A stretch of 37,813 nt of DNA, taken from the NCBI GenBank assembly GCA_040383485.1, contig JBEIDK010000020.1, positions 1 to 37,813 on the forward strand, read 5' to 3'. Both the position numbers and the translations under genes were made by a program. Source of the DNA: JBEIDK01 sp040383485 (GTDB lineage Bacteria; Bacteroidota; Bacteroidia; UBA4408). How positions within the stretch are numbered: the first letter of the stretch is position 1; each line of letters opens with the position of its first letter. The notes under the pieces are model-generated. The model did no database searches and was not told the origin of the DNA. It was given only the letters and a program-made list of their open reading frames with translations. Of the stretch, positions 1 to 8,344 are shown piece by piece.

Positions 1-285
1 GATTTGTATTGTGTCCCGTAGGGACAATACATCGGTAGAAAATGATGTAGAACCCAATCTCAAAGTCCCGCAGGGACGAAATATAATAACCTATCACAAC
101 ATGATTTGTATTGTGTCCCGTAGGGACAATATCTCGGTAGAAAATGATGTAGAACCCAATCCCAAAGTCCCGCAGGGACGAAATATAATCACCTATCACA
201 ACATGATTTGTATTGTGTCCCGTAGGGACAATACATCGGTAGAAAATTATGTAGAACCCAATCCCAAAGTCCCGTAGGGACGATA
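1..285. repeat. Three tandem 102-bp repeats with GTCCC/GGGAC palindromes
   Basis: Three direct copies start at 1, 103 and 205; the third is cut off after about 80 bp. Copies differ by only a few substitutions. Each unit holds two short palindromes of the form GTCCC-N3-GGGAC, at 13-25, 65-77, 115-127, 167-179, 217-229 and 269-281. The first copy begins at the window edge, so the array may extend to the left. Dispersed GTCCC/GGGAC palindromes between genes are common in Bacteroidota genomes and resemble REP-type elements. The unit length is a multiple of three, so one frame stays open across the array, but the resulting peptide is only the repeat read through and I do not call it a gene. Confidence 0.85.
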
Positions 286-443
286 TATTAATCAGAAGAA
301 CCTTGGCTCTTTGCCAAGTTGCACTTATTAGGTTTGCCTCTGGCAATCAACTATTCATGTGCAAGATGCGCCTAAATTTTGATATACAGCTGATGCCGGC
401 TGTAAAGTCTCTATTACCCATCCTTTTAGTAACAAACAACAAA
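286..443. other. Intergenic stretch with no supported gene
   Basis: This stretch lies between the palindromic repeats and the hppA terminator. One short open frame crosses it, but it has no plausible start context and no recognisable protein pattern. I see no RNA gene or promoter here. Confidence 0.5.
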
Positions 444-479
444 AAAAAGAGGGATACAATTTCTTGCATCCCTCTTTTT
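444..479 (-). terminator. Intrinsic terminator downstream of hppA
   Basis: A perfect 12-bp inverted repeat (444-455 against 468-479) has a 12-nt loop. The GC-rich core GAGGGAT/ATCCCTC is flanked by A and T runs. It begins about 20 nt beyond the hppA stop codon at 500-502. With A and T tracts on both sides it could work in both directions. Confidence 0.8.
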
Positions 480-499
480 ATGATAAAGTAAAATAGGAA

Positions 500-2890
500 T
501 TATTCTTTGTGTTTCGAAGCACATTCTTCGCCGCAGCTTTTCATGCACTCTTCTTTTGTTTTGCAACCATGACTGCAACCATCCATACATGATGAACCTC
601 CACCAGCATGCTTCATACACATTTCTTTTTCTTCTGCCGAACATCCCATTGAATCGCAATAAGCAGCACACTCTTCTTTTGTCATGCTCATACATTTGTT
701 CATATCGCATTTGGTGTTCATTGGTTTGCAACATTCTTTTTGCATACCATTACCAGCCATTTTATCTGCTTTCATTCCGCCTACTACGGCAATATAAGGA
801 GCAATTACCAATGAAACGATACTCATCAGTTTAATTAAGATGTTCATTGATGGACCTGATGTATCTTTAAAAGGGTCACCAACAGTATCACCAGTTACTG
901 ATGCTTTGTGTGGTTCTGATTTTTTGTAGAACATCTCACCGTTAATTAATACACCTTTCTCAAATGATTTTTTTGCGTTATCCCATGCACCACCTGCATT
1001 CGATTGGAAAATTCCCATCAACACACCCGATACTGTAACACCTGCTAATAAACCACCTAATACTTCTGGTCCCCAAATGAAACCAACAATAACTGGAGTT
1101 ATCAATGCAATAGCACCTGGCATCATCATCTCACGAATAGATGCTTTTGTAGAGATAGCCACACATTTTTCATATTCTGGTTTTGCTTTGTATTCCATGA
1201 TTCCTGGAATTTCGCGGAACTGACGACGTACTTCTTGCACCATGTCCATCGCAGCTTTACCAACAGCTTGAATACACAACGCAGAGAAAATAAACGGAAT
1301 CATACCACCCACAAATAAACCAGCTAAAACTGGAGCTTTGTAAATATCGATTGCATCAATACCAGCAATACCAACGAATGCTGCAAATAATGCTAAAGAC
1401 GTTAATGCAGCCGAAGCAATCGCAAATCCTTTTCCTGTAGCTGCTGTTGTGTTACCTACTGCATCTAAATTATCGGTACGCTCACGAACTTCTGGAGGCA
1501 ATTGACTCATCTCAGCAATACCTCCTGCGTTATCTGCGATAGGCCCGAAAGCATCAATAGCCAATTGCATAGCTGTAGTAGCCATCATACCTGCAGCGGC
1601 AATTGCCACACCGTATAATCCAGCACAATAGTAAGAACCCATAATACCTCCAGCCAATGTTAAGATTGGAATAACGGTAGATTTCATACCTACTGATAAA
1701 CCACCAATAATATTAGTAGCATGACCAGTTGATGATTGCTGAATGATTGATAAAACCGGACCCTTGCCCATTGCAGTATAATACTCAGTAACGATACTCA
1801 TGATGGCACCTACAATGGTTCCAACTAAGATAGCACCAAATACACCCATTTTATTGAATGTTACGGTTCTTAAAGTAATATCACCATCAGGCAACATCCA
1901 GTTTACAACAAAATATGAAGCAATAACTGTTAACGCCATCGAAGCCCAATTACCTAAGTTCAATGCATTTTGAACATTCGATTTCTCATCTTTTATTGTT
2001 ACAAACCATGTCCCTACAATAGAAAATAATATACCTAATCCACAAATTACCATTGGCAATAAGATAGGAGACATACCACCAAAGTTGTCTGTTACTACAA
2101 CTTCTTGTCCTAAAACCATTGTGGCTAAAATTGTTGCAACATATGAGCCAAATAAATCGGCTCCCATACCGGCAACATCACCTACGTTGTCGCCTACGTT
2201 GTCAGCAATTGTTGCAGGGTTACGAACGTCGTCTTCAGGAATACCTGCTTCTACTTTACCAACTAAGTCGGCACCCACATCGGCAGCTTTGGTATAAATA
2301 CCACCACCAACTCGTGCAAACAATGCAATTGACTCTGCACCTAAACTGAAACCTGTTAATACTTCTATTGCAGTTTTAACTGTATCGGCACCTAAGTCGG
2401 CAAAAATATTTAGGAATACGATGAACAATCCACCAAGACCAAAAATTGCTAAACCAGCAACTCCTAAGCCCATTACGGTACCACCTGTAAATGATACTTT
2501 CAAAGCTTGTTTCAAACTTGTACGGGCAGCTTGCGTGGTGCGAACGTTGGCTTTAGTAGCTACCTTCATTCCTATATATCCTGCAGTTGCAGAGAATACT
2601 GCGCCAATGATAAATGAAATTGAAATAATCCAACTAGAGTGAATAGGTAAACCATTCACCTCATGAATAGTGCCTGAATAAGCTAATAAAGCAGCAGCAA
2701 AAACAACGAAAATACTAAGTACTTTCCATTCTGCTTTTAAGAAAGCCATTGCTCCGTCGGCAATGTATCCAGCTAATTCTTGCATGTTTTTGTCGCCAGC
2801 ATCTTGCTTGCTAACCCATGCGCTTTTAACGGCCATTACAATTAGGCCAACAATCCCGAGTGCGGGAACTAAGTAAATGATTTGATTCAT
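500..2890 (-). CDS. hppA: Membrane-bound ion-pumping pyrophosphatase with Cys/Met-rich C-terminal tail
   Basis: Integral membrane pump of about 16 helices that couples pyrophosphate hydrolysis to H+ and/or Na+ export. Visible signatures are DVGADLVGKVE (204-214) and DNVGDNVGD (230-238), which bind Mg-PPi, and GNTTAATGKG (479-488). Ala483 and Gly486 in the last motif are typical of K+-dependent enzymes; K+-independent ones have Lys at the Ala483 position. The helix-6 Glu seen as DLFESY in Na+ pumps is Gly248 here, while Glu186 (GAES) is present in helix 5, as I recall for the Flavobacterium-type H+ pump. The core ends near residue 715. A further 78 residues (719-796) hold 14 Cys and 9 Met, with TKEECxxxC occurring twice. 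In this family the C-terminus faces outside the cytoplasm, so the tail is probably periplasmic. The ATG at 2890 gives a normal first helix. Confidence 0.96.
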   Translation of the reverse strand: MNQIIYLVPALGIVGLIVMAVKSAWVSKQDAGDKNMQELAGYIADGAMAFLKAEWKVLSIFVVFAAALLAYSGTIHEVNGLPIHSSWIISISFIIGAVFSATAGYIGMKVATKANVRTTQAARTSLKQALKVSFTGGTVMGLGVAGLAIFGLGGLFIVFLNIFADLGADTVKTAIEVLTGFSLGAESIALFARVGGGIYTKAADVGADLVGKVEAGIPEDDVRNPATIADNVGDNVGDVAGMGADLFGSYVATILATMVLGQEVVVTDNFGGMSPILLPMVICGLGILFSIVGTWFVTIKDEKSNVQNALNLGNWASMALTVIASYFVVNWMLPDGDITLRTVTFNKMGVFGAILVGTIVGAIMSIVTEYYTAMGKGPVLSIIQQSSTGHATNIIGGLSVGMKSTVIPILTLAGGIMGSYYCAGLYGVAIAAAGMMATTAMQLAIDAFGPIADNAGGIAEMSQLPPEVRERTDNLDAVGNTTAATGKGFAIASAALTSLALFAAFVGIAGIDAIDIYKAPVLAGLFVGGMIPFIFSALCIQAVGKAAMDMVQEVRRQFREIPGIMEYKAKPEYEKCVAISTKASIREMMMPGAIALITPVIVGFIWGPEVLGGLLAGVTVSGVLMGIFQSNAGGAWDNAKKSFEKGVLINGEMFYKKSEPHKASVTGDTVGDPFKDTSGPSMNILIKLMSIVSLVIAPYIAVVGGMKADKMAGNGMQKECCKPMNTKCDMNKCMSMTKEECAAYCDSMGCSAEEKEMCMKHAGGGSSCMDGCSHGCKTKEECMKSCGEECASKHKE

Positions 2891-2956
2891 AACTATTATT
2901 TAATGTAACTATTTAAAATACAAACTACTATGTTTCCTTTTTTTTGTAAAGGGTCG

Positions 2957-2986
2957 CAAAGCTAAAAAAATATTGTTGAAATCAAA
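2957..2986 (-). promoter_or_regulatory. Candidate hppA promoter (-33/-7)
   Basis: Read on the minus strand, TTTG (complement of 2983-2986) is followed after 18 nt by TAGCTTTG (complement of 2957-2964). This matches the Bacteroidota -33 TTTG and -7 TAnnTTTG elements with suitable spacing. It implies a leader of roughly 60 nt before the hppA start at 2890. Confidence 0.6.
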
Positions 2987-3183
2987 GAATTGAATTTAAC
3001 AATTGAATTGCTTTAGGAAGGTGTAAGGTTCTGATTATTAAAATCAATGAAACAATTTTATATTAGAGTAATTTTCATTAATGATTTAACCAAATTAAAT
3101 AATAAGCCTTCACTAAATAATATGCACTAAAAATATTCTTAATTAACAAATAGTTTTTATGTTGAAACTTGAGTTTTTTATTC

Positions 3184-5859
3184 TTAAACGACCATAATTT
3201 TTTCGCGCCAATTATTAGAATAAATAGGGACTTGGATTATATTTTCCTTAGGCTTATTTATCTTAGAAGGATTTGATGCTATGCCGAAAGTGTAGCAATT
3301 TTCAAGGTCATCTGTATGTTTATAAACTTGAATAAAGTCCACAAAATATTTTGATAAGTTTAATGTTGCTTTGGGTTTGCCGGCTATTACAAAAAGCATT
3401 TGCTCTGCTCTTGTAAATGCAACATACAACATATTTATATTGTCTAGTATTTGTTTGCTTTTTTCACTTTCATATAAATGAGCATATTTAGTTTGCTGCA
3501 ACTTTTTATTAGTAGATATTAAAGCAGTTTTTAGGTTTTTTATTTCTGGCAAATCTAATTTTAACCACAAAAATTCTTGACCTTTATTCGTTTGCCAATT
3601 TGCATACGGAATTATTACTACAGGAAATTCTAGCCCTTTTGATTTATGAATTGATAAAATATTTACAGCATTTATTCCTTCAGGAACTGAAATAGATAAT
3701 TTGTGATTATTATCATTCCACCATTCTAAAAATCCGGTAATTGATGCTGAACTCTTTTGGCTGTAAATGAGTAAGTTGTCAAGAAAGTATATTAAATATG
3801 AATTTGAGTACTCAAATAAATTGCATGCCCTACAAATCAATTCTGCTGAGTCATACATAGGATATAAGTTAATAATATTTGAGGAAATTTTAATATTGAA
3901 ATAATCGAATAGCGCATCAAATTCAAGGACATCTATTTTTTGAATATTCGTTTTGTTGAGTATAAAATCAGTATTGTTTTTTTGACTTAAATATTGTGCA
4001 ATCGCGATTTTTGATATTTGATTTTTAGGTTGTTTTAATAAGGTAAAACAATTAATCAAAAATAAAACTTCATCATTGTTTTTTAGTAAAAGTGATTCTT
4101 TAGAAACTATTGGAATCTTTTTGTTAGTTAGGTATTCGGCCAAGATATTGCCATGTTTATTTGTTCTTACTATTATTGCAATATCCTGATATTGGTAACC
4201 TAATTCAATACATTTATTAATTTTTTCTAATGTTAAATTATTATATTGATTTTCTATTTCTAATGTATCTAATTTTTCAACTTCAAACATTTGTATTTCA
4301 GCATATCCCTTATCCAATTCCGGATTAAATTCTTGTTCATGATTGTCATAAATGGCTTTTAAGTTATCTGGAATTTGTAGTTTGAGGTATCCAAAAAACA
4401 AGTTGTTGAACTCAATTATTTGTTTTTGTGACCTGAAGTTCTTTACTAATTTCTTATCATTATAATTTCTAATAAGGGCGTTTTCTTTTTCATAAAGTAA
4501 GTTATTATCAGAATGGTTTAGAAGTTTCGGCAATTGCATAAATTGTTCAATCTCCCCTCCACGCCAACGATATATTGACTGTTTGCCATCGCCAACTAGT
4601 AAATTAAATCCTCCTTGTGCTAATGAGTTTTCAATGAGAGGAAGCAAGTTGTGAAATTGTGTAATGGAAGTGTCTTGGAATTCATCAATTAAAAAATGAG
4701 AATATTTTTCTCCTAATCTTTCATAAATAAATGGGGCTGGCTCATTTACAACTATGTTTGCTATTAGCTTATTAAACTCAGAAATATGTATAATTCTGTG
4801 TTCTTCTGTTATTTGTTGAAGACATAGATTTATTTCATTTAAAAGTGCAAGCAGAAAAATATTTTTTTTAATAATTGAATAAAGCAAATACTCTTGAAAT
4901 TCATTTTCTATCAGTGTGATTGCTTCATTAAAATACTTATTTAAATATGTTGCTATTGATTCAATAGTATTTTTTTCGGAAACAGTTGCTTTTGAACTTG
5001 AGTGATTGTTTTTTTCAACTATAGATTTTACTTGTTTTATAGCCTCAAAGTCTTCGTCTGCTAAATTATCAGAACATAATTTTTTAAAGAACTTTATAAT
5101 GCTACCGCCATGTGCATAGCTCTGTTCAACAACATCAATATCATTTATTTTTTGAAAAGCATTTTCACCAATCTTCCTTGCCTTATCTTCAACAACTTTG
5201 CATAAATCATCTAACTTGTTTTTAACAAGAATAAAATCGATTAGTCCTAATTCTTTAATTTCATTCAAGTAAAGAATTGAGTCATCAGTTAGTAAGTTTT
5301 TAGCAAAGTCAAGCAAATCTTTTTCAATATTCCAGTTCTGTTCATTTGAGGCTCTAGTTTCGGTAAATTCATATAAGAAATTAGAGATAACTTCATTTGT
5401 ACCTATTTTTGCTAAAACCATCTCAATGGCTTGTTTTAGAAGTACATTTGCATCTAATTCTATTTCAAAATCTGATGGTAAATTTAAATCACGTGAAAAG
5501 TTTCTGATTATCTTATAAACGAATTTATCTATCGTACTTATGCTTACTGAGCCATAATTATGAAGCATTGTATTTAAAACATTATGCGCTCTATTTCTAA
5601 TAACCTTATCCTCTAAAATTAGTAAGTTTTTTAGTTCAAATAATAAGGTGTTGTATTTTTCATTTTGTTCGGCAATTCCTTTAAGCGCGGTAAAAACACG
5701 TTCTTTCATCTCAGTTGCCGCCTTATTTGTAAAGGTAATTGCGAGTATTGATTTGAAATTATTCGGATTGTCATCAGCTAAACACAGTCGTAAGTACTCA
5801 CGCACTAAGGTGTAGGTTTTACCGCTACCAGCTGATGATTTATAAACTGTAAAATTCAT
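3184..5859 (-). CDS. UvrD/RecB-type superfamily 1 DNA helicase without C-terminal nuclease
   Basis: ATP-dependent DNA helicase related to AddA/RecB, expected to act in double-strand break repair. All major SF1 motifs are visible: Walker A SSAGSGKT (residues 8-15), motif Ia ITFTNKAATEM near 42, motif II LIDEFQDTS near 390, motif III GDGKQSIYRWRGG near 425, motif V SIHKSKGLEFPVV near 733, and motif VI YVAFTRAEQM near 815. The protein stops at residue 891, shortly after motif VI, in a region that relatives normally follow with a PD-(D/E)XK nuclease domain (about 1000-1150 aa in total). No nuclease motif is seen here, and the 293 nt downstream cannot hold that domain. The AddB-type partner often found next door is also absent. 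It may be a helicase-only version or an old truncation. It is transcribed divergently from dsbD. Confidence 0.92.
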   Translation of the reverse strand: MNFTVYKSSAGSGKTYTLVREYLRLCLADDNPNNFKSILAITFTNKAATEMKERVFTALKGIAEQNEKYNTLLFELKNLLILEDKVIRNRAHNVLNTMLHNYGSVSISTIDKFVYKIIRNFSRDLNLPSDFEIELDANVLLKQAIEMVLAKIGTNEVISNFLYEFTETRASNEQNWNIEKDLLDFAKNLLTDDSILYLNEIKELGLIDFILVKNKLDDLCKVVEDKARKIGENAFQKINDIDVVEQSYAHGGSIIKFFKKLCSDNLADEDFEAIKQVKSIVEKNNHSSSKATVSEKNTIESIATYLNKYFNEAITLIENEFQEYLLYSIIKKNIFLLALLNEINLCLQQITEEHRIIHISEFNKLIANIVVNEPAPFIYERLGEKYSHFLIDEFQDTSITQFHNLLPLIENSLAQGGFNLLVGDGKQSIYRWRGGEIEQFMQLPKLLNHSDNNLLYEKENALIRNYNDKKLVKNFRSQKQIIEFNNLFFGYLKLQIPDNLKAIYDNHEQEFNPELDKGYAEIQMFEVEKLDTLEIENQYNNLTLEKINKCIELGYQYQDIAIIVRTNKHGNILAEYLTNKKIPIVSKESLLLKNNDEVLFLINCFTLLKQPKNQISKIAIAQYLSQKNNTDFILNKTNIQKIDVLEFDALFDYFNIKISSNIINLYPMYDSAELICRACNLFEYSNSYLIYFLDNLLIYSQKSSASITGFLEWWNDNNHKLSISVPEGINAVNILSIHKSKGLEFPVVIIPYANWQTNKGQEFLWLKLDLPEIKNLKTALISTNKKLQQTKYAHLYESEKSKQILDNINMLYVAFTRAEQMLFVIAGKPKATLNLSKYFVDFIQVYKHTDDLENCYTFGIASNPSKINKPKENIIQVPIYSNNWREKIMVV

Positions 5860-5978
5860 TCTTAATTTATTGGCTAAGATAGTTTTTTTGAAATTAGAAA
5901 TACTATTGAAAACTATTGTTAGAATCTATTATAAACATCAATTAACGCTTTTATTACATACTCGTATTCCTATTTTTT

Positions 5979-5986
5979 TACATTTG
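5979..5986 (+). promoter_or_regulatory. Candidate dsbD -7 promoter box TACATTTG
   Basis: This is an exact match to the Bacteroidota TAnnTTTG element, ending 18 nt before the ATG at 6005. No good TTTG is seen at the -33 distance. Its position supports 6005 over any upstream start, because an ORF beginning at 5870 would have to be transcribed through this box. Confidence 0.5.
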
Positions 5987-6004
5987 AAACTTGTAAAAAT
6001 AAAT

Positions 6005-8074
6005 ATGAACTTCAAAAGGGTAATTTTTCTTATTGCATTTGCAATATCAAGTTTTTCTCAGGCTCAAATTTCGGACCCTGTGCATTGGAAATTTTCTAGC
6101 AAAAAAACTGCTGACAATGAATATGATTTAATATTAAAAGCAACTATTGATAAAGGTTGGCACATGTATAGTCAGTTTTTAGAAAGTGATAATGGGCCAG
6201 TAGCAACTACATTTAACTTTGATAAAACTAAAGATGTTACTTTTATTGGTAAAACGAAGGAGTCGACAAGTAAAAGTGAGTACGATAAAAATTTTGAAAT
6301 GAATGTTAAGTATTTTGAGCATGAAGCAATATTCACACAACATATTAAACTAAATAAGGAAGGCAAAATAAAAGTTAAAGGTTATTTGAACTTTATGACT
6401 TGCGAGGAAGGACGATGCTTACCTCCTAAAGATGTTGATTTTAGTTTTGATTTAGAAGGCACAAAAGTGCAAAATGAAAAGTTAGAAGTTCAAAGTGCCG
6501 AAGTAAAGAAGGATTCAAGCATAGCAGAAACAACAATAAAAGAAGTAGAGAAAAAAGCAACTGTTGTTGGGCAAACTGTATCAACCGCTGCCATATCTGA
6601 AGAGCCACAATCGGGTTGGCAAATATTTTTATTGGGCTTGTTAGCCGGATTTACCGCATTGCTTACTCCATGCGTATTTCCGATGATTCCAATGAATGTG
6701 AGTTTCTTCACCAAGCAAAGCAAAACTAAAGCCGAAGGCATTAAGAATGCAAGTATATTTTCACTTTCTATCATCATTTTATATGTAAGTTTAGGATTGC
6801 TTTTTACCATTGCTTTTGGTGTAGATTCATTGCATGCCATATCAACTAACTTCTATTTCAATTTATTTTTCTTTGTGTTGTTAATGGTGTTTGCATTCTC
6901 ATTCTTGGGTGCATTCGAAATTGTGTTGCCATCATCATTGGTCAATAAAATTGATGCCCAAAGCGATAAAGGCGGAATGCTTGGAATTTTCTTTATGGCA
7001 TTTACATTGACCTTGGTTTCGTTTTCGTGCACCAGTGGTTTTATTGGTCCGCTGCTTTTTAGTGCAGGTGCTACTGGAGAAATACTTGCACCATTTCTTG
7101 GAATGCTTGGTTTCTCAATTGGTTTGGCATTGCCATTTGGTTTGTTTGCCGCCTTTCCGGGTTGGTTAAATTCATTACCAAAATCGGGCGGCTGGTTAAA
7201 TGCCGTAAAAGTTACTTTAGGATTTTTAGAATTAGCATTGGCATTCAAATTCGCATCAAATGCCGATTTGGTGGTGCAAGCAAATATTCTTACCCGCGAA
7301 ATTTTCATCTCAATTTGGATTGTAATTTTTGCTTTACTAGGTTTCTATTTATTAGGAAAATTAAAATTTCATCATGATGATGAGTTACCAAAAAACGATT
7401 GGGGAATTCCATATCTATCGGTTACACGCTTGATGATGGCTATACTTTCATTTTCATTTACCATGTATTTAATTCCGGGTTTATGGGGTGCACCTCTTAA
7501 ATTGGTAAGTGCATTTGTTCCTCCTGATTTTTATGCTGAGGCTCCTTACGGTTTAAAAACAGCATCAAAAGCAGGTGGCTTAGCAAGTGGCACTTCATCA
7601 CACGAAAGTGAAAATAAACATGGAGAATGTCCGAACGATTTACCATGTTTTCATGATTATGATGAAGCATTGACTTATGCTAAAAAAGTAAACAAACCTT
7701 TAATGATTGATTTTACAGGTTATGCTTGTGTAAATTGCCGTAAGATGGAAGCAGAAGTGTGGACAAATTCGGAAGTGGATAAACGTTTGCGTAACGATGT
7801 TGTTTTGGTTTCACTTTATGTGGATGATAATAATTTATTACCTGAAGCAGAGTGGACTGAAAAGCAAGTAGGTAATGAGAAAATGAAAATAAAATCAAAG
7901 GGCAGTAAGTGGGTTTATTTAGAGGTGAGCCGCTATCAAAACAACTCACAACCTTTGTATGTGTTGGTAGACCACAACGAAAATGCGTTGAACAAGCCAA
8001 CTGGTTACGACCAAGACGTTGAAAAATACATTACTTGGTTAGATGGTGGTTTAGAGAAATTTAAGAATAAGTAA
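6005..8074 (+). CDS. dsbD: DsbD-type thiol:disulfide interchange protein
   Basis: Inner-membrane protein of 689 aa that carries reducing power from cytoplasmic thioredoxin to periplasmic proteins. There are three modules. First is a signal peptide (cut near SFSQAQ) and an N-terminal periplasmic domain with a redox Cys pair, C133 and C138, in CEEGRC. Second is a multi-helix core (about 205-520) with the paired Cys of the family, C223 in TPCVFPMIP and C342 in SFSCTSG. Third is a C-terminal thioredoxin-like domain with C575-VN-C578 (GYACVNCRKME). All six redox cysteines expected in full-length DsbD are present. I use the ATG at 6005 because it gives a proper signal peptide and sits 18 nt after a TACATTTG promoter box. 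The frame is open back to 5870, but that extension has no family resemblance. Confidence 0.93.
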   Translation: MNFKRVIFLIAFAISSFSQAQISDPVHWKFSSKKTADNEYDLILKATIDKGWHMYSQFLESDNGPVATTFNFDKTKDVTFIGKTKESTSKSEYDKNFEMNVKYFEHEAIFTQHIKLNKEGKIKVKGYLNFMTCEEGRCLPPKDVDFSFDLEGTKVQNEKLEVQSAEVKKDSSIAETTIKEVEKKATVVGQTVSTAAISEEPQSGWQIFLLGLLAGFTALLTPCVFPMIPMNVSFFTKQSKTKAEGIKNASIFSLSIIILYVSLGLLFTIAFGVDSLHAISTNFYFNLFFFVLLMVFAFSFLGAFEIVLPSSLVNKIDAQSDKGGMLGIFFMAFTLTLVSFSCTSGFIGPLLFSAGATGEILAPFLGMLGFSIGLALPFGLFAAFPGWLNSLPKSGGWLNAVKVTLGFLELALAFKFASNADLVVQANILTREIFISIWIVIFALLGFYLLGKLKFHHDDELPKNDWGIPYLSVTRLMMAILSFSFTMYLIPGLWGAPLKLVSAFVPPDFYAEAPYGLKTASKAGGLASGTSSHESENKHGECPNDLPCFHDYDEALTYAKKVNKPLMIDFTGYACVNCRKMEAEVWTNSEVDKRLRNDVVLVSLYVDDNNLLPEAEWTEKQVGNEKMKIKSKGSKWVYLEVSRYQNNSQPLYVLVDHNENALNKPTGYDQDVEKYITWLDGGLEKFKNK

Positions 8075-8082
8075 AAAAATTT

Positions 8083-8090
8083 TATATTTG
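8083..8090 (+). promoter_or_regulatory. Candidate -7 box TATATTTG for the toxin-antitoxin operon
   Basis: An exact TAnnTTTG match lies between dsbD (stop 8074) and the antitoxin ATG at 8096. Only 5 nt separate the box from the ATG, so initiation at the usual distance would give a leaderless or nearly leaderless message. The alternative is that the operon is mainly read through from dsbD. Confidence 0.4.
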
Positions 8091-8095
8091 AATTA

Positions 8096-8344
8096 ATGTA
8101 CACAACATTTCATACAAGTGCTAATGAGTTGGATGAAAACTTCATCAAAACATTAAAATCAATATTTAAAAGTAAACGTATTGCAATTACTGTTGAAGAA
8201 GACCTTGACGAAACATCCTATCTATTGTCTACAAACGCGAACAAAACACTATTGCTTGATGCCATTAAGGATGAAAATTCTGTTTCATTTTCATTTGAAG
8301 ATTTAAAAAAACATAGCAAAAAAGTAAGGAAAAAATCTAAATGA
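8096..8344 (+). CDS. Putative antitoxin of a YoeB-type toxin-antitoxin module
   Basis: Small acidic/basic protein of 82 aa directly upstream of a YoeB-type toxin; its TGA overlaps the toxin ATG by 4 nt (ATGA). It should bind and neutralise the toxin. Residues from about 37, in particular LDETSYLLSTNANKTLLLDAI, resemble the toxin-binding half of Phd/YefM antitoxins (ETxYLL..PxNxxxLLxxI). The N-terminal half (residues 1-36) does not show the usual Phd/YefM DNA-binding fold, and I recognise no other DNA-binding motif there. The tail is Lys-rich (KKHSKKVRKKSK). The role follows from gene order and the C-terminal resemblance; the family of the N-terminal half is unknown to me. Confidence 0.8.
   Translation: MYTTFHTSANELDENFIKTLKSIFKSKRIAITVEEDLDETSYLLSTNANKTLLLDAIKDENSVSFSFEDLKKHSKKVRKKSK

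Noticed and set aside
11..277. Open frame coding an 88-aa repetitive peptide
   Set aside because: It is only the 102-bp repeat unit, a multiple of three, read through; it has no start context and no protein-like composition.
1..285. CRISPR array
   Set aside because: The whole 102-bp unit is repeated, with no unique spacers between short repeats, and no cas gene is present.
303..491. 62-aa open frame
   Set aside because: It has no recognisable pattern and runs through the hppA terminator.
3073..3185. Frameshifted continuation of the UvrD-type helicase after its stop
   Set aside because: A frame of about 34 codons is open downstream, but it is AT-rich low-complexity sequence with no nuclease motif, and it is far too short for the missing domain.
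5870..6004. Extended N-terminus for DsbD
   Set aside because: The 45 extra residues lie before a good signal peptide and a TACATTTG promoter box falls inside the extension.
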